NCBI GenBank assembly: GCA_002787235.1 | Contig: PCWG01000033.1 | Span: 188,438-252,437, forward strand | DNA: 64,000 bases | Direction: 5' to 3' | From: Nitrospinae bacterium CG11_big_fil_rev_8_21_14_0_20_45_15 | GTDB lineage: Bacteria > Nitrospinota > Nitrospinia > Nitrospinales > VA-1 | Shown: positions 40,831 through 49,950 of the stretch, piece by piece | How the letters are laid out: the number at the start of each line of letters is the position of its first letter | How positions within the stretch are numbered: position 1 is the first letter of the stretch | Notes under the pieces: model-generated | Seen by the model: only the letters and a program-made list of their open reading frames with translations | Told to the model about the DNA's origin: nothing | Databases searched by the model: none | Made by a program: the position numbers and the translations under genes

Positions 40831-42423
40831 TTGGAAAAGAATATTATTCACCTATTTTTTCGAGATAATACATTGGCAAACGCAACGGCAATATTAGCGG
40901 CTTTCACTCCTAAGGCACCGGTTGAGCCGACGGCTCCAACGTCATCTCAGGATAGTTTTGCGGATGGTGATAATTTTAAAAATATTTTGAAGGATGCTGT
41001 GAATTCAAAGTCGGAACAAGAATCGAGATTCAACGATTCGAAACAGTCAGATATCAAACAGGCGGATATCAAACAAGCAGATGTCAAACAGACGGATGTC
41101 AAACAGACTGATAAAAGCGGTGTTGATAAGACGGTCAACAGTTCGACTGAAAATAAATTTTCAACAAATGATAGTAACGAAACGGTAGCGGTTGAAAGTT
41201 CTCAGGATACAGCGGCGAATACGAAGCAGGCTTTGAGTGATGAAAAGGCCTTGATAAAAGATTTGGAAAACCTTGGCTTGTCTCGTGAGCAGATCGATGC
41301 CTTACTTCAAGCGATCAAGTCGGGTGATGCGACTCAAGCATCGGCATTCATACAGAATTTGATTGCTCCGGAGCTTGGCAATTTGACAGCGGGGTCTTCC
41401 GCAAATGATAACGATCTGTTATCTCCTCAGGCAATAACCGAGCGCTTTCAACAAAATAAAGATCAAGCCATCGAGTTGGTCAAAAAGCTACAGTTGAGCC
41501 AATCTGAACAAGAAGAAGCATTAGCGGATGCGAAAGGTCAGGATAAACTGCCTTTACAAAAGCCAGAGGAGAATTCTAAACCGGATTTCTTCACTCAGTT
41601 GGGTCTAAAGTCTAATAAGGCAGAGTCATCGAAAGGCTCGGAATCTCAATCAAAACAGGCACAGGATTCGGCTAAACAAGCAGAAGTTCCGAAAAGTGAT
41701 TTGGAACCTCGTATCACTGTTGCTTCAGATGCTGGTGAGAAAAAATCATCTCAAGATCAAGGGAACAGAGAACCTTTGATTGACCTAAAAATTCAGGGCT
41801 CGCAATTTTCTTCCAGCCAATCCAAGGACGGTACGGTCGGGTTGAAAGGTCCAGAAGGCATGAAAGCTACGCTGGAGGCGCCTCCAACTGTGATCCAGGC
41901 CAACGGCGAATCTTCGTCGAAGGCTACCGAAGGGGTCAAGTCTTTCATCTCAGAAACCTTCTCGGGCCGCGGCCCTGCAGATACTAAGATCGTCCAACAG
42001 ATCGTTGAGAAATTTACCGTTCGATCTAATGGGGATCAGAATAATATCAAGCTGAGGCTTGATCCGCCTTCTCTGGGTTCGGTGCGTATGAATATTTCTA
42101 CGGTGGGCGACTCTGTTCGTACCACGATCGTCGTGGAAAGCCATGCGGTGAAACAGGCCATCGAAAATAATATATCTCAATTGAAAGATTCGTTGAGTGC
42201 CCAGGGATTGGATGCGGAACAGATCAACGTCAGTGTGGGGGGCGAAGGTTTTAACGATAACGGAAACAATAATGAGTCTTTTTCAAAACGAGATACGGCT
42301 TCACACATTTCTTTTGAAAGCTTCCTGGGAAATGATGTTCCAGAGACTTCTTTTGTACCACCGGCAAACCCTGCGTTAACTCATTTTGTTGAAGAAAGCA
42401 CTTCTTTGAGTGTGCTTGCTTAA
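40831..42423 (+). CDS. fliK: Flagellar hook-length control protein FliK
   Basis: C-terminal FliK domain (IKLRLDPPSLGSVRMNISTVGDSVRTTIVVESHAVKQAIENNISQLKDSLSAQGLDAEQINVSV) and flgD/flgE immediately downstream. Start may be TTG 40873. Confidence 0.88.
   Translation: MEKNIIHLFFRDNTLANATAILAAFTPKAPVEPTAPTSSQDSFADGDNFKNILKDAVNSKSEQESRFNDSKQSDIKQADIKQADVKQTDVKQTDKSGVDKTVNSSTENKFSTNDSNETVAVESSQDTAANTKQALSDEKALIKDLENLGLSREQIDALLQAIKSGDATQASAFIQNLIAPELGNLTAGSSANDNDLLSPQAITERFQQNKDQAIELVKKLQLSQSEQEEALADAKGQDKLPLQKPEENSKPDFFTQLGLKSNKAESSKGSESQSKQAQDSAKQAEVPKSDLEPRITVASDAGEKKSSQDQGNREPLIDLKIQGSQFSSSQSKDGTVGLKGPEGMKATLEAPPTVIQANGESSSKATEGVKSFISETFSGRGPADTKIVQQIVEKFTVRSNGDQNNIKLRLDPPSLGSVRMNISTVGDSVRTTIVVESHAVKQAIENNISQLKDSLSAQGLDAEQINVSVGGEGFNDNGNNNESFSKRDTASHISFESFLGNDVPETSFVPPANPALTHFVEESTSLSVLA
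41041..41115 (+). repeat. Five tandem 15-bp units within fliK
   Basis: aaacagtcagatatc / aaacaggcggatatc / aaacaagcagatgtc / aaacagacggatgtc / aaacagactgataaa, encoding (KQ[SAT]D[IVK])n. Confidence 0.9.
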
Positions 42424-42457
42424 CTAATATTTTCGTATATTTGTGGAGAATTAAGTC

Positions 42458-43126
42458 ATGGCTCAATCGGTTAATTTTGTACCTACAGACAACACAGCAT
42501 CACAAATCACAGGTGCTCAAAGCAAGCAACTTGGCAAGGAAGATTTTTTGAAATTGCTGGTCGCTCAGCTTTCAACTCAGGATCCGTTGAATCCGGTCGA
42601 AGGTCAGGAATTTACCGCACAATTGGCGCAATTCAGTTCTCTGGAGCAAATGTCGAACGTCAATAAAAACCTTGAAGAGATTCAAAAATTCAATGTGTCG
42701 ATGGTCAATTCCTCTGCACTCGACCTCATTGGCAAGAAGGTCAATGCTCCGGGTAATACGTTTGATCATAATGAGGGAGAAGCTTCGGCACTTTCATTCA
42801 ATCTGGATGGGGAGGCCGCTTCTGTATCGATCGATATTTTTGATAGTACCGGATTAAAGGTAGATTCTATCAAGTTGACTCAACAGGGTGCGGGTCTGCA
42901 AACGGCGATTTGGGATGGCACGGATAAATCTGGAAAACTCTTGCCTAAAGGAAACTATTCCTTCGCTGTAGCGGCGGAAGACAGTGTTGGCAATGTGGTA
43001 CCGACAGAGTTGTTCAGTTCGGGATTGGTAAAGGACGTGATTTTAGAAAATGACAAAGCCTATGCCGTAGTAAATGGCCAAAAACTTGATACTAAAGATA
43101 TTACAAAAATAAGCATCAACCAATAG
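42458..43126 (+). CDS. flgD: Flagellar basal-body rod modification protein FlgD
   Basis: LGKEDFLKLLVAQLSTQDPLNPVEGQEFTAQLAQFSSLEQMSNVNKNLE. Confidence 0.95.
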   Translation: MAQSVNFVPTDNTASQITGAQSKQLGKEDFLKLLVAQLSTQDPLNPVEGQEFTAQLAQFSSLEQMSNVNKNLEEIQKFNVSMVNSSALDLIGKKVNAPGNTFDHNEGEASALSFNLDGEAASVSIDIFDSTGLKVDSIKLTQQGAGLQTAIWDGTDKSGKLLPKGNYSFAVAAEDSVGNVVPTELFSSGLVKDVILENDKAYAVVNGQKLDTKDITKISINQ

Positions 43127-43143
43127 GATAGAGGAGAGACGTT

Positions 43144-44415
43144 ATGGGAGGATTGGTCAGTTCATTATTCACTGGTGTCAGTGGGTTGCTTGGGAATTCC
43201 CAGGCGATGAACATCATCGGTGATAATATATCCAACGTGAATACGGTTGGTTTTAAGGGGAGCAAGGCGGTTTTCAGTGATATCTTCAGTACGATTTTGA
43301 CCAATGGTTCAACGACGAGCCAGGTGGGACGTGGTTCGCAGTTGCAGGGGGTTCTTCAATCTTTCAGTCAAGGTTCGTTTGAGGCTTCGTCCAATGCTTT
43401 GGATTTGGCGGTGGATGGTAGTGGTTTCTTTGTAACCAATAATGGTACTTCCAATTTCTACACACGTGCGGGCCAATTTCGGTTGAATGAAGGTGGTTTG
43501 GTTCAATCGATCACGGGTGAGATTCTTCAAGGTCAGCAAATTACTAACGGGGTTACTTCGGCGACAGTCAGTAATATTGATCTTGCGGGTGTGCAATCCT
43601 CTCCACAGGCATCCACTTCATTCACTTTGGGGGCTAATTTGGATGTTTCTGCTTCGGCGGGAACAACTTTTACTTCGCCTATCACCTTGTTCAATTCTGT
43701 GGGTGATACCACGATCATGAGTTTCGCCTGGACCAAGGCGGCAACACCTTCCAATACCTGGGGTTTCAATTTATCTTCCAGTTCAGGTACGGTGGCTACG
43801 GTCAATGGCGGTGCGGTTTCTTCGGGATCGGTTACTTTTGACAGTTCGGGTGTGTTGTCTTCTGTGACGGCTGGAGGATCGGCACTTTCATCTCTTGCCG
43901 ATATTCCTATTGTTATCAGTTTTACTGGGAGCAACCCAACGGCGGCAAATTTGAGTGTGAATTGGGACATTGCGACGGCTTCCGCATCGAATGGAAAGCT
44001 GACGGGCTTTGCCGCAGATTCCAACAACAACTCTCTCGTTCAAGATGGTTTCACAACGGGTACTTTGACGGGTCTTTCGGTGGATGGTGAAGGAAAAATC
44101 AGTGGCTTGTTCAACAACGGTCAAACGGAACAGTTGTTTCAAGTGACACTGGCAGATTTCCTTGCGCCTTCAGGACTCACTCGAAGAGGATCGAATTTGT
44201 TCAGCGAATCTCAGCAGTCTGGTCAGCCCACATTGGGTTTTGCTGGGTCGGGTGGTCTGGGTAGCATCATTGGCAACACGCTTGAGCTTTCCAACGTCGA
44301 TCTTGCGAGCGAATTTGTTACGATGATTCAGACTCAACAGGCATTTCAGGCCGCTGCACGAATCATTTCTACAACGGATGATTTGCTGACGGAAACGGTC
44401 AATCTGGTAAGATAA
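43144..44415 (+). CDS. flgE: Flagellar hook protein FlgE
   Basis: SLFTGVSGLLGNSQAMNIIGDNISNVNTVGFKGSKAVFSD; C-terminal ASEFVTMIQTQQAFQAAARIISTTDDLLTETVNLVR. Confidence 0.95.
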   Translation: MGGLVSSLFTGVSGLLGNSQAMNIIGDNISNVNTVGFKGSKAVFSDIFSTILTNGSTTSQVGRGSQLQGVLQSFSQGSFEASSNALDLAVDGSGFFVTNNGTSNFYTRAGQFRLNEGGLVQSITGEILQGQQITNGVTSATVSNIDLAGVQSSPQASTSFTLGANLDVSASAGTTFTSPITLFNSVGDTTIMSFAWTKAATPSNTWGFNLSSSSGTVATVNGGAVSSGSVTFDSSGVLSSVTAGGSALSSLADIPIVISFTGSNPTAANLSVNWDIATASASNGKLTGFAADSNNNSLVQDGFTTGTLTGLSVDGEGKISGLFNNGQTEQLFQVTLADFLAPSGLTRRGSNLFSESQQSGQPTLGFAGSGGLGSIIGNTLELSNVDLASEFVTMIQTQQAFQAAARIISTTDDLLTETVNLVR

Positions 44416-44433
44416 TATTTTACTTCATTTTAA

Positions 44434-44472
44434 AGGCGACTCTGGACTTGAGGTTCAGGGTCGCTTTTTTTA
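44434..44472 (+). terminator. Rho-independent terminator after flgE
   Basis: GCGACTCTGGAC-ttgag-GTTCAGGGTCGC followed by a T-run. Confidence 0.8.
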
Positions 44473-44541
44473 TTTGATTTATCCGCGTTACTCAGTGATT
44501 TGTTATTGGCTGAGCTGTACTGCATCTGTTAGATTAAGTGC

Positions 44542-45450
44542 ATGAACAGGGATTTGCATATATCCGAAGTTAAAAACGCCACATCTCTCCGCTTCAACAC
44601 ACTTTGGAAACAGAATTACCAGACGAATCATTCAGCGATTCTTAAAAATCCGGGCATTCTGGTTTTGCGAAAACGTTTTGATGGGGTTCCCGGGATTGTT
44701 GTGGGTGCGGGGCCTTCTCTGGAAAAAAACATTGCTCTTTTAAATCGGGTTTCTGGAAAGGCTGTCATCATCGCCAGTGATGCGGCTATGAAACCGCTTT
44801 TGCAACATGGCATCATTCCTTCCTTTGTCATCAGTCTGGACCCTCAAGATGATATTTTAAAATTTTTCACAGGTGAGAATACGCAGAGGATGATTCTGGT
44901 GGCACCTTCTGTGGTTCATCCGCGAATTTTGGACCTTTGGGCAGGCCGGGTACTTTTTTATCATCAACATGCGCCAGACATATCTGTTTTGACTCAAATT
45001 CAGAATTTAAGTCCAAAGATTGGTGTTTTGACGCCCGGTGGCACGGTGCTATCGGTGGCTTGCGATCTTGCTTTTCAAATGGGCTGCAATCCTATCCTTT
45101 TTTTGGGTCAAGATCTGGCTTGGGCAGGCAAAACAACTCATTCTCGCCTGGGCTCTGCGGGGGATGTTCCGTTTGAGTCAACGTTGATTCGTCAGCAGGA
45201 AAACATTGTTTATGAGGAGGATATTTTTGGGAAAAAACTCGCGACACTTAAAAGCATGTCGGTGTCGAAGGAATGGTTCCATTGGGCCTTTGCCAATTGG
45301 GATCGGGGCACTCCCATCACTTATCTTAATTGCAGTGAGTCGGGAATTATGAAAAAGGGTTGTGTGGTTCTTCCGTTTCGCGAAGCTATTTACAAGTATT
45401 GCCGTAAAAAAGTAAATGTCGAATGGACGTTAAAAAAGGCACTCAAATAG
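44542..45450 (+). CDS. DUF115/MAF-like motility-associated protein
   Basis: GIVVGAGPSLEKNIALL...AVIIASDAAMKPLLQHGIIPSFVISLDPQ...LFLGQDLAW, typical of the 6-hydroxymethylpterin pyrophosphokinase-like / Maf flagellin-modification family. Confidence 0.8.
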   Translation: MNRDLHISEVKNATSLRFNTLWKQNYQTNHSAILKNPGILVLRKRFDGVPGIVVGAGPSLEKNIALLNRVSGKAVIIASDAAMKPLLQHGIIPSFVISLDPQDDILKFFTGENTQRMILVAPSVVHPRILDLWAGRVLFYHQHAPDISVLTQIQNLSPKIGVLTPGGTVLSVACDLAFQMGCNPILFLGQDLAWAGKTTHSRLGSAGDVPFESTLIRQQENIVYEEDIFGKKLATLKSMSVSKEWFHWAFANWDRGTPITYLNCSESGIMKKGCVVLPFREAIYKYCRKKVNVEWTLKKALK

Positions 45451-45490
45451 GTTGTCTGACTGACTGGATAGTGCAAAGGCTTTGTCTGTT

Positions 45491-46312
45491 TTAAAGAGAA
45501 GTTTTTGCGCATCGTACCCCTTGCCATACTTTGAATATCTCTGGAGGGTCATTGAAGCGATAAGTTGTTCTCATATAATAGGCTTTGTAATACCAGTTCC
45601 CACCGCGCAAAACTTTGCTGTCTCCCTCATCGGGGCCTTGTGGGTTTCGCTCTGGCGAGGTGCTGTAATAATCTCCTGAGTACCAGTCGGCAACCCATTC
45701 CCAAACATTTCCTGCCATATGGTGAGCACCGTAAGGTGATTTCCCGAGCGGCAATGCGTCGACTTCCTCCATCGCTTTGAATTGATATTCGGAAAATTTC
45801 CTTCTGAAGGTAACGCGGTCATTTGTGGGAAACTCGTTGCCCCAAGGGAAAATCCTTTCGTCGGTTCCACGTGCGGCTTTTTCCCACTCGGCTTCGGTTG
45901 GTAATCGTTTGCCTTTCCAATTGCAATAGGAAGCGGCTCCATACCAGGATATTCTATTGGCGGGGTAGTGCTCCAGTCCTTCTCGTGGGCGATATTTTCC
46001 TTCTTCAAAAACGATGGTCACGGCAGGCCCTGGTTCGAAATATCGCTTTGCGTCTTCGGGATGCGAGTTTAAAAATTCAGAAAATTCCTCTGCGCTTGCT
46101 TCGTAAGCGTCTATCCAGAAGGTATCCAAAAATACTTTATGGACCGGTTCTTCATCGACATCGCCCCATGATTCGTCATTTTCGATAACGAATCCCATGG
46201 TGAATTCTCCTTCGGGCACTTGAACCATGGGGGAAGAGTGGGTGCATGCTGACAGGAGGATCAGACAAACAAGGCTGATCCAGTTTGTGATATTGAATTT
46301 TAAAAATTTCAT
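45491..46312 (-). CDS. SUMF1/formylglycine-generating-enzyme-like lipoprotein
   Basis: Lipobox LLSAC; VPEGEFTMG, RISWYGAASYCNWKGKRLPTEAEWEKAARG, GNVWEWVADWYSGDYY, VLRGGNW. Track start 46357; Met 46312 begins the signal peptide. Confidence 0.9.
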   Translation of the reverse strand: MKFLKFNITNWISLVCLILLSACTHSSPMVQVPEGEFTMGFVIENDESWGDVDEEPVHKVFLDTFWIDAYEASAEEFSEFLNSHPEDAKRYFEPGPAVTIVFEEGKYRPREGLEHYPANRISWYGAASYCNWKGKRLPTEAEWEKAARGTDERIFPWGNEFPTNDRVTFRRKFSEYQFKAMEEVDALPLGKSPYGAHHMAGNVWEWVADWYSGDYYSTSPERNPQGPDEGDSKVLRGGNWYYKAYYMRTTYRFNDPPEIFKVWQGVRCAKTSL

Positions 46313-46379
46313 GTTGATGGAGGGAATGAAGTCAAATGGCTTTGCAATTTCTTTCAACCATTAAGAAGATATCATTTTG

Positions 46380-46604
46380 TTATTTGATGTGGGAATCGTC
46401 GCAGAAAGGGCGGTTTTTTGTTTTAAAGCATTTACAGATTTTGTAGGTCTTGTTTTTATCCAGTGAAACGACGACCGGTTCTTTACCGCCACCCAATGTA
46501 TGGTGGGAAGCGTCGCAATAGGGCCAATGCCGAGATTGCATACAAGTGCAAACCAGAATTTCTTCTTCGCCGGTTAATTCTTCTGGTCCAATTTGATCGG
46601 TCAT
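46380..46604 (-). CDS. Tandem CDGSH-type iron-sulfur protein
   Basis: CTCMQSRHWPYCDASH and CKCFKTKNRPFCDDSH, both fitting the CxCx2[ST]x3PxCDx[SAT]H pattern. Confidence 0.88.
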   Translation of the reverse strand: MTDQIGPEELTGEEEILVCTCMQSRHWPYCDASHHTLGGGKEPVVVSLDKNKTYKICKCFKTKNRPFCDDSHIK

Positions 46605-46661
46605 AATTCTTTTTTTAATAAGTTGGTTTCAATGTTTTTGCATTGAATTGCAGGGCTGTAT

Positions 46662-47048
46662 TCAGTCCAGCTGGGGTTGTTTGCTAGGATCGTCTTCCAC
46701 ATCTTCCATTTTCTTATCAAAGAGTTTGTGAGACAAGATCCAGGAACCCCAGGCAACGCCGATAACCGTTCCTCCTCCAATGGAAGCCCATAATGTGGTG
46801 TTGCCTGATTCGGACATGCCGCGTAAGAAAACAAACATTCCCAGGGGCAGGGACATTACAAAGCCAAAACAAGTCAGTAACATGGCACTGCGGGCAAAGT
46901 ATTTTGGGCGTACGTCTACATTGAGCTCTGGAAGGTATTTGTGGTTCTCTTCATTTGCCATGTCCAGAAGTGGTTCTTCGCCTTCACATTTGGGGCAGAA
47001 TTTACCGCCCCAAAATGAATTTTTACATTTCAAACAAAATTTAACCAT
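46662..47048 (-). CDS. Zinc-ribbon, two-TM membrane protein
   Basis: CLKCKNSFWGGKFCPKCEGE at N-terminus; two hydrophobic segments. Confidence 0.65.
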   Translation of the reverse strand: MVKFCLKCKNSFWGGKFCPKCEGEEPLLDMANEENHKYLPELNVDVRPKYFARSAMLLTCFGFVMSLPLGMFVFLRGMSESGNTTLWASIGGGTVIGVAWGSWILSHKLFDKKMEDVEDDPSKQPQLD

Positions 47049-47238
47049 CGTCTAACCGTCGAAGAATGTAATAGATTTTTAGGAATGTTACCTGATTTGT
47101 ACGCAAAAGATCAATGATGAAGTAAAAAGCGTGCTGTGTGAGGGGTGCGACCGGAAAACTTCGATGCAGGTTTTGAACGGATAGGGAAGGAAAGGATGGA
47201 ACCTGGAAGTTTTTGAATAAAAGTTTTATCGTTAAAAA

Positions 47239-48105
47239 TCAGGCGGCCTGTAAAAATGCACCCGAAGAACTTTTGAATTTTGGAATGATCTGATTTTTAA
47301 ATAGATCGTCCAACTGCTGGTGGGTAAGGCCTGTGATCTTAAGTGAATTCTGATCTAAAACAGGGGGAAGCGGTTCAATGGTGCTTCCAACGCAATAAGA
47401 TTTAGTGTAATGATCTGCAAGGTGGATAATAGAGATTTCCAGTTTGAAATGGTTTGCTCTAGTGGGTTGATGATGGTATCTGGCAATTTTTTGGTAAAGA
47501 AGTGGCAATCCCCAGGTTTGTAACAAGCGTTCTCCAACTAAAGAATGATCGAAACCGAGTACAATCCATTCGGCATCATTCAGAGGCATTTTTGTTTCTA
47601 TACAATGCTTGACAACTTCCTCCACTTTCTCTGGAATTTTAAGGCATAAAAAAAGCAAACCAGCGTTATGTAATAAGCCACTAATAAAAATTTTTTCGTC
47701 TATGGATTGAGATTGGTTTACTTGATCTGAGATTTCTCTGGATGCGAAAGCACAACACAAACTGTGCTCCCAAAAAGCGCGCATTGAAATCACCTTATTG
47801 GACATTCCTTTAAATCTTTCAACGAGGAGTGTGGAGAAAGCTAAATCTTTTATTTCGTTTAATCCCAGAATGGTCAGTGCGTGTGAAATAGTTTCGATTT
47901 TACTTGAAGGGGCATAATAAGGGGTATTCGCAATAGACAGTAATCGCGCTGTCAAATTGGTATCCGTGCGAATAACGTTTCCAATATCATTGAAGGTACT
48001 GCAAGGATTATCAACGACGTCCTGAAGTTGATAGAAAATATCCGGCAGAGTCGCAATTTCGATCTCTCCTTCGAACAATTTATTAAATTTTGACAAATTT
48101 GACAC
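47239..48105 (-). CDS. HDOD domain protein
   Basis: LPDIFYQLQDVVDNPCSTFNDIGNVIRTDTNLTARLLSIANTPYYAPSSKIETISHALTILGLNEIKDLAFS. Confidence 0.9.
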   Translation of the reverse strand: MSNLSKFNKLFEGEIEIATLPDIFYQLQDVVDNPCSTFNDIGNVIRTDTNLTARLLSIANTPYYAPSSKIETISHALTILGLNEIKDLAFSTLLVERFKGMSNKVISMRAFWEHSLCCAFASREISDQVNQSQSIDEKIFISGLLHNAGLLFLCLKIPEKVEEVVKHCIETKMPLNDAEWIVLGFDHSLVGERLLQTWGLPLLYQKIARYHHQPTRANHFKLEISIIHLADHYTKSYCVGSTIEPLPPVLDQNSLKITGLTHQQLDDLFKNQIIPKFKSSSGAFLQAA

Positions 48106-48434
48106 GAGGTATTTTCCCGCTTTCAGTGTCGTACAGACAATAAGAAGCCTATTTTTTTATAGCTATAAACGACTATTATTGTATACCATTTACATTATTT
48201 TAGACTCTTTGCGGGGTGGTTACAATAGGTTTTTAAGCAGTTTCGAAGGCGTGAGCTTAGGAATTTTTTATGCTCAAATAGATTGTTATCAGGTGAGTTT
48301 CAATTTTTTAAAATTCGGATGATGTGGACAGGCAGATTGTGTTGGATTGATTTCAGTATGAAAAATGTACATGGTGTAAGTTTTTATTCTTATTGACCGA
48401 TAAGTTTTATAAATAAAATTTTGAAGGGAGATAA

Positions 48435-48620
48435 GTGATGGAGGACTTGGTAAAAAGTGAGGAAGCAGGTCAAAATATGTGGTCTCCTAAACCTAAGTCC
48501 AGGGAGCATGTAGAGGAATTATTGCGAAGGCAAAATATCAACACGTTTGTTGAAATTTATGGAAAAGATGTTTTTAAAAAATTTAGAAAAAACAGGGTTC
48601 CAATTTCCAAACGGACTTGA
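48435..48620 (+). CDS. Small hypothetical protein (61 aa)
   Basis: Intact ORF with GAAGGGAGA Shine-Dalgarno-like sequence before ATG. Confidence 0.4.
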   Translation: MMEDLVKSEEAGQNMWSPKPKSREHVEELLRRQNINTFVEIYGKDVFKKFRKNRVPISKRT

Positions 48621-48711
48621 AAAAAATTTTTTATCTGAAAATGACTCTACATGGTATGAAAGATCAGAATCTTGATCTCTGTTAATTAAGATTAGTTTGG
48701 ATTTTGAAGAG

Positions 48712-49875
48712 CTACGCAGGCAAGCTTTCCTGTGTGTTTTTAAATGCGGGGAGCTCTAAAGTGAAGCAACTTCCCTCATCAAGTTTGCTTTCTACTTTGA
48801 TTTTACCGTTCATGATTTCAGTCAATTTTTTTACTGTTGTGAGACCCATTCCGACGCCACCCACAATTGTTTTATGATGTTCCTGTCTGAAAAATGGCTC
48901 AAATATTCGTTCGGTAAGCTCCTGAGGGATTCCTTCTCCTGTATCCTTGATTGAAGTTAACACGAGTCCATCCTGCTGACTCATGTCCACCGTCACATTC
49001 CCTGCTTCCTTGTTGTACTTGATGGCATTGAGTAAGAGAGCGATCAGAATCTGTTTGATGCGTCGTTTCTCACCTTTCACAATAAGAGTTTCATTGGTCG
49101 TGGCATTGTTGATGAGAGTTATTTGCCTTTTTTTTGCTTCGGGAGCGACGGCGTCGAGGGCTTCTTCAAGTGCTGGTTTTAAAGAAACTTTTCCTGATAG
49201 AATCTTTAAGTTTCCCGTATCTAAATCAGTTACATCGAGAACCTCTTCAATCATTTTGAGTAAATGTTTCCCGGCATCTATGATTAGATTCATGTGTTTT
49301 TTTTGTTCTTCTGTCAACCCTGGGGGCTGGCTCATTTCCAATAGTTGAGCAAAACCAAGCACTGAGTTCAAGGGTGTCTTAAGCTCATGGCTCATTCGAG
49401 ACAGAAATTCTGACTTTGCGATACTATCTTCTTTGGCTTCATGCATTGACAGAATCGCATTTTTCAAATCTTTTGTAATTTTATGCAACTGCAATTGAGT
49501 TTCTATTCGGGCCAGCAGTTCTTCCATGCAGAATGGTTTTGTAATATAATCGGCTCCACCAACGGAGAACCCTTCAACAATATCTTTTGTCTCTATTTTT
49601 GCAGTGATGAAAATGATGGGAATGTCCCGGGTGGATTGATCGGCTTTAAGTCTTTGACAGGTTTCAAATCCATTGATTCCGGGCATCATGATATCGAGTA
49701 AAATAAGATCGGGCTGGGTTTTGGGAATTGTTTTCAGTGCGATTTCACCACTTGGTGCCATCAATATATTAAACCCGTAGTGAGTCAATGTTTTTTTCAG
49801 AATATCCACATTGGCAGGTGTGTCGTCCACGATCAGAATTTTCATTCCAGTGAACTCGTGTTTTAATTTTGGCAT
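48712..49875 (-). CDS. Response regulator-histidine kinase hybrid
   Basis: KILIVDDTPANVDILKK, ILLDIMMPGINGFE; H-box SRMSHELKTPLNSVLGFAQ; HATPase GVGMGLTTVKKL. Confidence 0.92.
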   Translation of the reverse strand: MPKLKHEFTGMKILIVDDTPANVDILKKTLTHYGFNILMAPSGEIALKTIPKTQPDLILLDIMMPGINGFETCQRLKADQSTRDIPIIFITAKIETKDIVEGFSVGGADYITKPFCMEELLARIETQLQLHKITKDLKNAILSMHEAKEDSIAKSEFLSRMSHELKTPLNSVLGFAQLLEMSQPPGLTEEQKKHMNLIIDAGKHLLKMIEEVLDVTDLDTGNLKILSGKVSLKPALEEALDAVAPEAKKRQITLINNATTNETLIVKGEKRRIKQILIALLLNAIKYNKEAGNVTVDMSQQDGLVLTSIKDTGEGIPQELTERIFEPFFRQEHHKTIVGGVGMGLTTVKKLTEIMNGKIKVESKLDEGSCFTLELPAFKNTQESLPA

Positions 49876-49950
49876 ACCTGTTTCCTGTAATTTTTCTTCG
49901 CCGGGTATTTATCTTGCTGACTTTTCGGTTTGTTATGTGTCAAAAAAACT

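Noticed and set aside
41041-41115. Possible CRISPR-like repeats
   Set aside because: 15-bp units with no spacers; in-frame coding repeat of fliK.
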